13,955 bases of DNA from contig CAOJLW010000029.1 of assembly GCA_948438565.1 (NCBI GenBank), positions 1 through 13,955 on the forward strand, written 5' to 3'. This DNA is from an uncultured Lachnospiraceae bacterium. GTDB taxonomy: Bacteria > Bacillota > Clostridia > Lachnospirales > Lachnospiraceae. Shown in pieces: positions 13,256-13,955 of the stretch. A model generated the notes under the pieces. It was not told the origin of the DNA and made no database searches. It worked only from the letters and a program-made list of their open reading frames with translations. Position numbers and translations under genes: made by a program. How positions within the stretch are numbered: position 1 is the first letter of the stretch; each line of letters opens with the position of its first letter.

Positions 13256-13955
13256 ATGAAATTTCTAGTCAACCGCAAACTTGCGACGCGTATAGGTATA
13301 GTTACCACAGCAATTACCTGTACGGGTATGCTGCTTCTTTGGTTTGTTGTTTCCAGTCGCGTTGCTTCTATGGTCCAAAACAATATTACGAACCAAATGA
13401 TTGATGCCGTCGAATCCCGCGCCTCAATCATAAATGAATACGTCACTTCGGCGGAAGAATACATGACCGCCTTCGCTTTAGGCAGCGAAGTGCAGGATCT
13501 GCTGCACAACCCGGACGATCCCAACTTACTGTAAAAAGGACAAAAATATACAGAAGATTTTGCCGCTGTCAAAGGCATTTTCGAAGGATTATATATCGCC
13601 ACTCCTTCCACATATATTCTGACGCACACTTCCCAGGAAGCTATTGGAATCACGACCCGTACCGGCGAATCCCTGGATGAATTCCGCGACACGATTCTGG
13701 CCCAACCACAGCTAACCAACCTTGGAATCATGAAATCCCCCGGAACGGGAAGCATGATTCTTTCCATGTACTACCCGCTTTTCGACGGACAGACCTGCAT
13801 CGGCTATGTAGGAGCCGGCGTCTATGCCAGCCGTTTAATGGATGCATTGTTGAATCTAAATATAGAAGGCCTGCCGCATAGTGAATACGTGTTCCTCAAT
13901 GTGAAAGACGGTATGTATCTGTATCATCAGGACGAAGAACTGCTCAACACGCAAA
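13256..13955 (+). pseudogene. Methyl-accepting chemotaxis receptor, 5' part with in-frame stop
   Basis: The ATG at 13256-13258 has AGGAGG seven bases upstream. The product begins with a basic end, a membrane helix at about 13-33, and an extracellular helix (VASMVQNNITNQMIDAVESR). After 92 codons there is a TAA at 13532-13534, yet the same frame continues without any other stop to the window end (140 more codons). It has the flow of a double-Cache ligand-binding domain: KGQKYTEDFAAVKGIFEGLY, then FEGLYIATPSTYILTHTSQ, SMILSMYYPLFDGQTCIGYV, and VKDGMYLYHQDEELL. A Gln codon CAA changed to TAA would restore a natural LLQKGQKY. The gene is either a recent nonsense pseudogene or carries a sequence error. 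The signalling domain would lie beyond the window, so the receptor identity rests on the sensor half. Confidence 0.75.

Noticed and set aside
13234..13767. A 177-codon minus-strand open frame opposite the chemoreceptor
   Set aside because: It lies fully antisense to the receptor frame, has no ribosome binding site, and its translation has no family-like pattern. It is a shadow open frame.

Overview
The window reads as chromosomal DNA of a low-to-mid GC Gram-positive anaerobe, most likely a Clostridia member of the Lachnospiraceae type. The reasons are near-universal strong AGGAGG-type ribosome binding sites, the flavin enoyl-ACP reductase FabK in an acpP-fabK-fabD-fabG order, a class B sortase, tightly overlapping operon genes and a Cache-type chemoreceptor. 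This is inference from gene content; no taxonomic marker is present.

Layout. (1) Positions 2583 to 1, minus strand: the start of a type II fatty-acid synthesis operon, acpP-fabK-fabD-fabG, with fabG cut by the window edge. A near-consensus sigma-A promoter (TTGACA-17-TATACT, 2675-2703) drives it. Three FabT-like palindromes spaced exactly 16 bp apart (2631-2675) start at the -10 box and run over the predicted start site. (2) 2867-3640, plus strand: a lone class B sortase with its own promoter and a terminator hairpin that contains its stop codon. (3) 13027 to 3671, minus strand: a ten-gene Mrp/Mbh-type cation/proton antiporter operon in the order MnhE, MnhF, MnhG, MbhD-like, MbhE-MnhB fusion, MnhC, then three MnhD/NuoN-like subunits of 496, 493 and 491 residues, and finally a NuoL/HyfB-like subunit of about 697 codons. 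(4) 13256 to the window end, plus strand: the 5' part of a methyl-accepting chemotaxis receptor, divergent from the antiporter operon.

The antiporter operon has the gene order of the ion-translocating half of archaeal membrane-bound hydrogenase (MbhA-H), yet no hydrogenase or NADH-module gene is present before the terminator. It has four antiporter-like channel proteins, where Mrp has two and complex I has three. It is best read as a stand-alone, expanded membrane antiporter, or as the membrane arm of a complex whose electron-input module is encoded elsewhere.

Three genes carry lesions. The NuoL-like gene has two in-frame stops (TAA 4424-4426, TAG 4406-4408) with homology-like sequence continuing in the same frame. 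The chemoreceptor has an in-frame TAA (13532-13534) with its sensor domain continuing in the same frame. FabG has Asn at the position of its catalytic Lys, at the very edge of the window. UAA and UAG are used as ordinary stops by neighbouring genes, so a changed genetic code is unlikely; pseudogenisation or sequence error should be tested first. No rRNA, tRNA, CRISPR array or insertion sequence was seen, and no gene-free stretch exceeds 300 bases.
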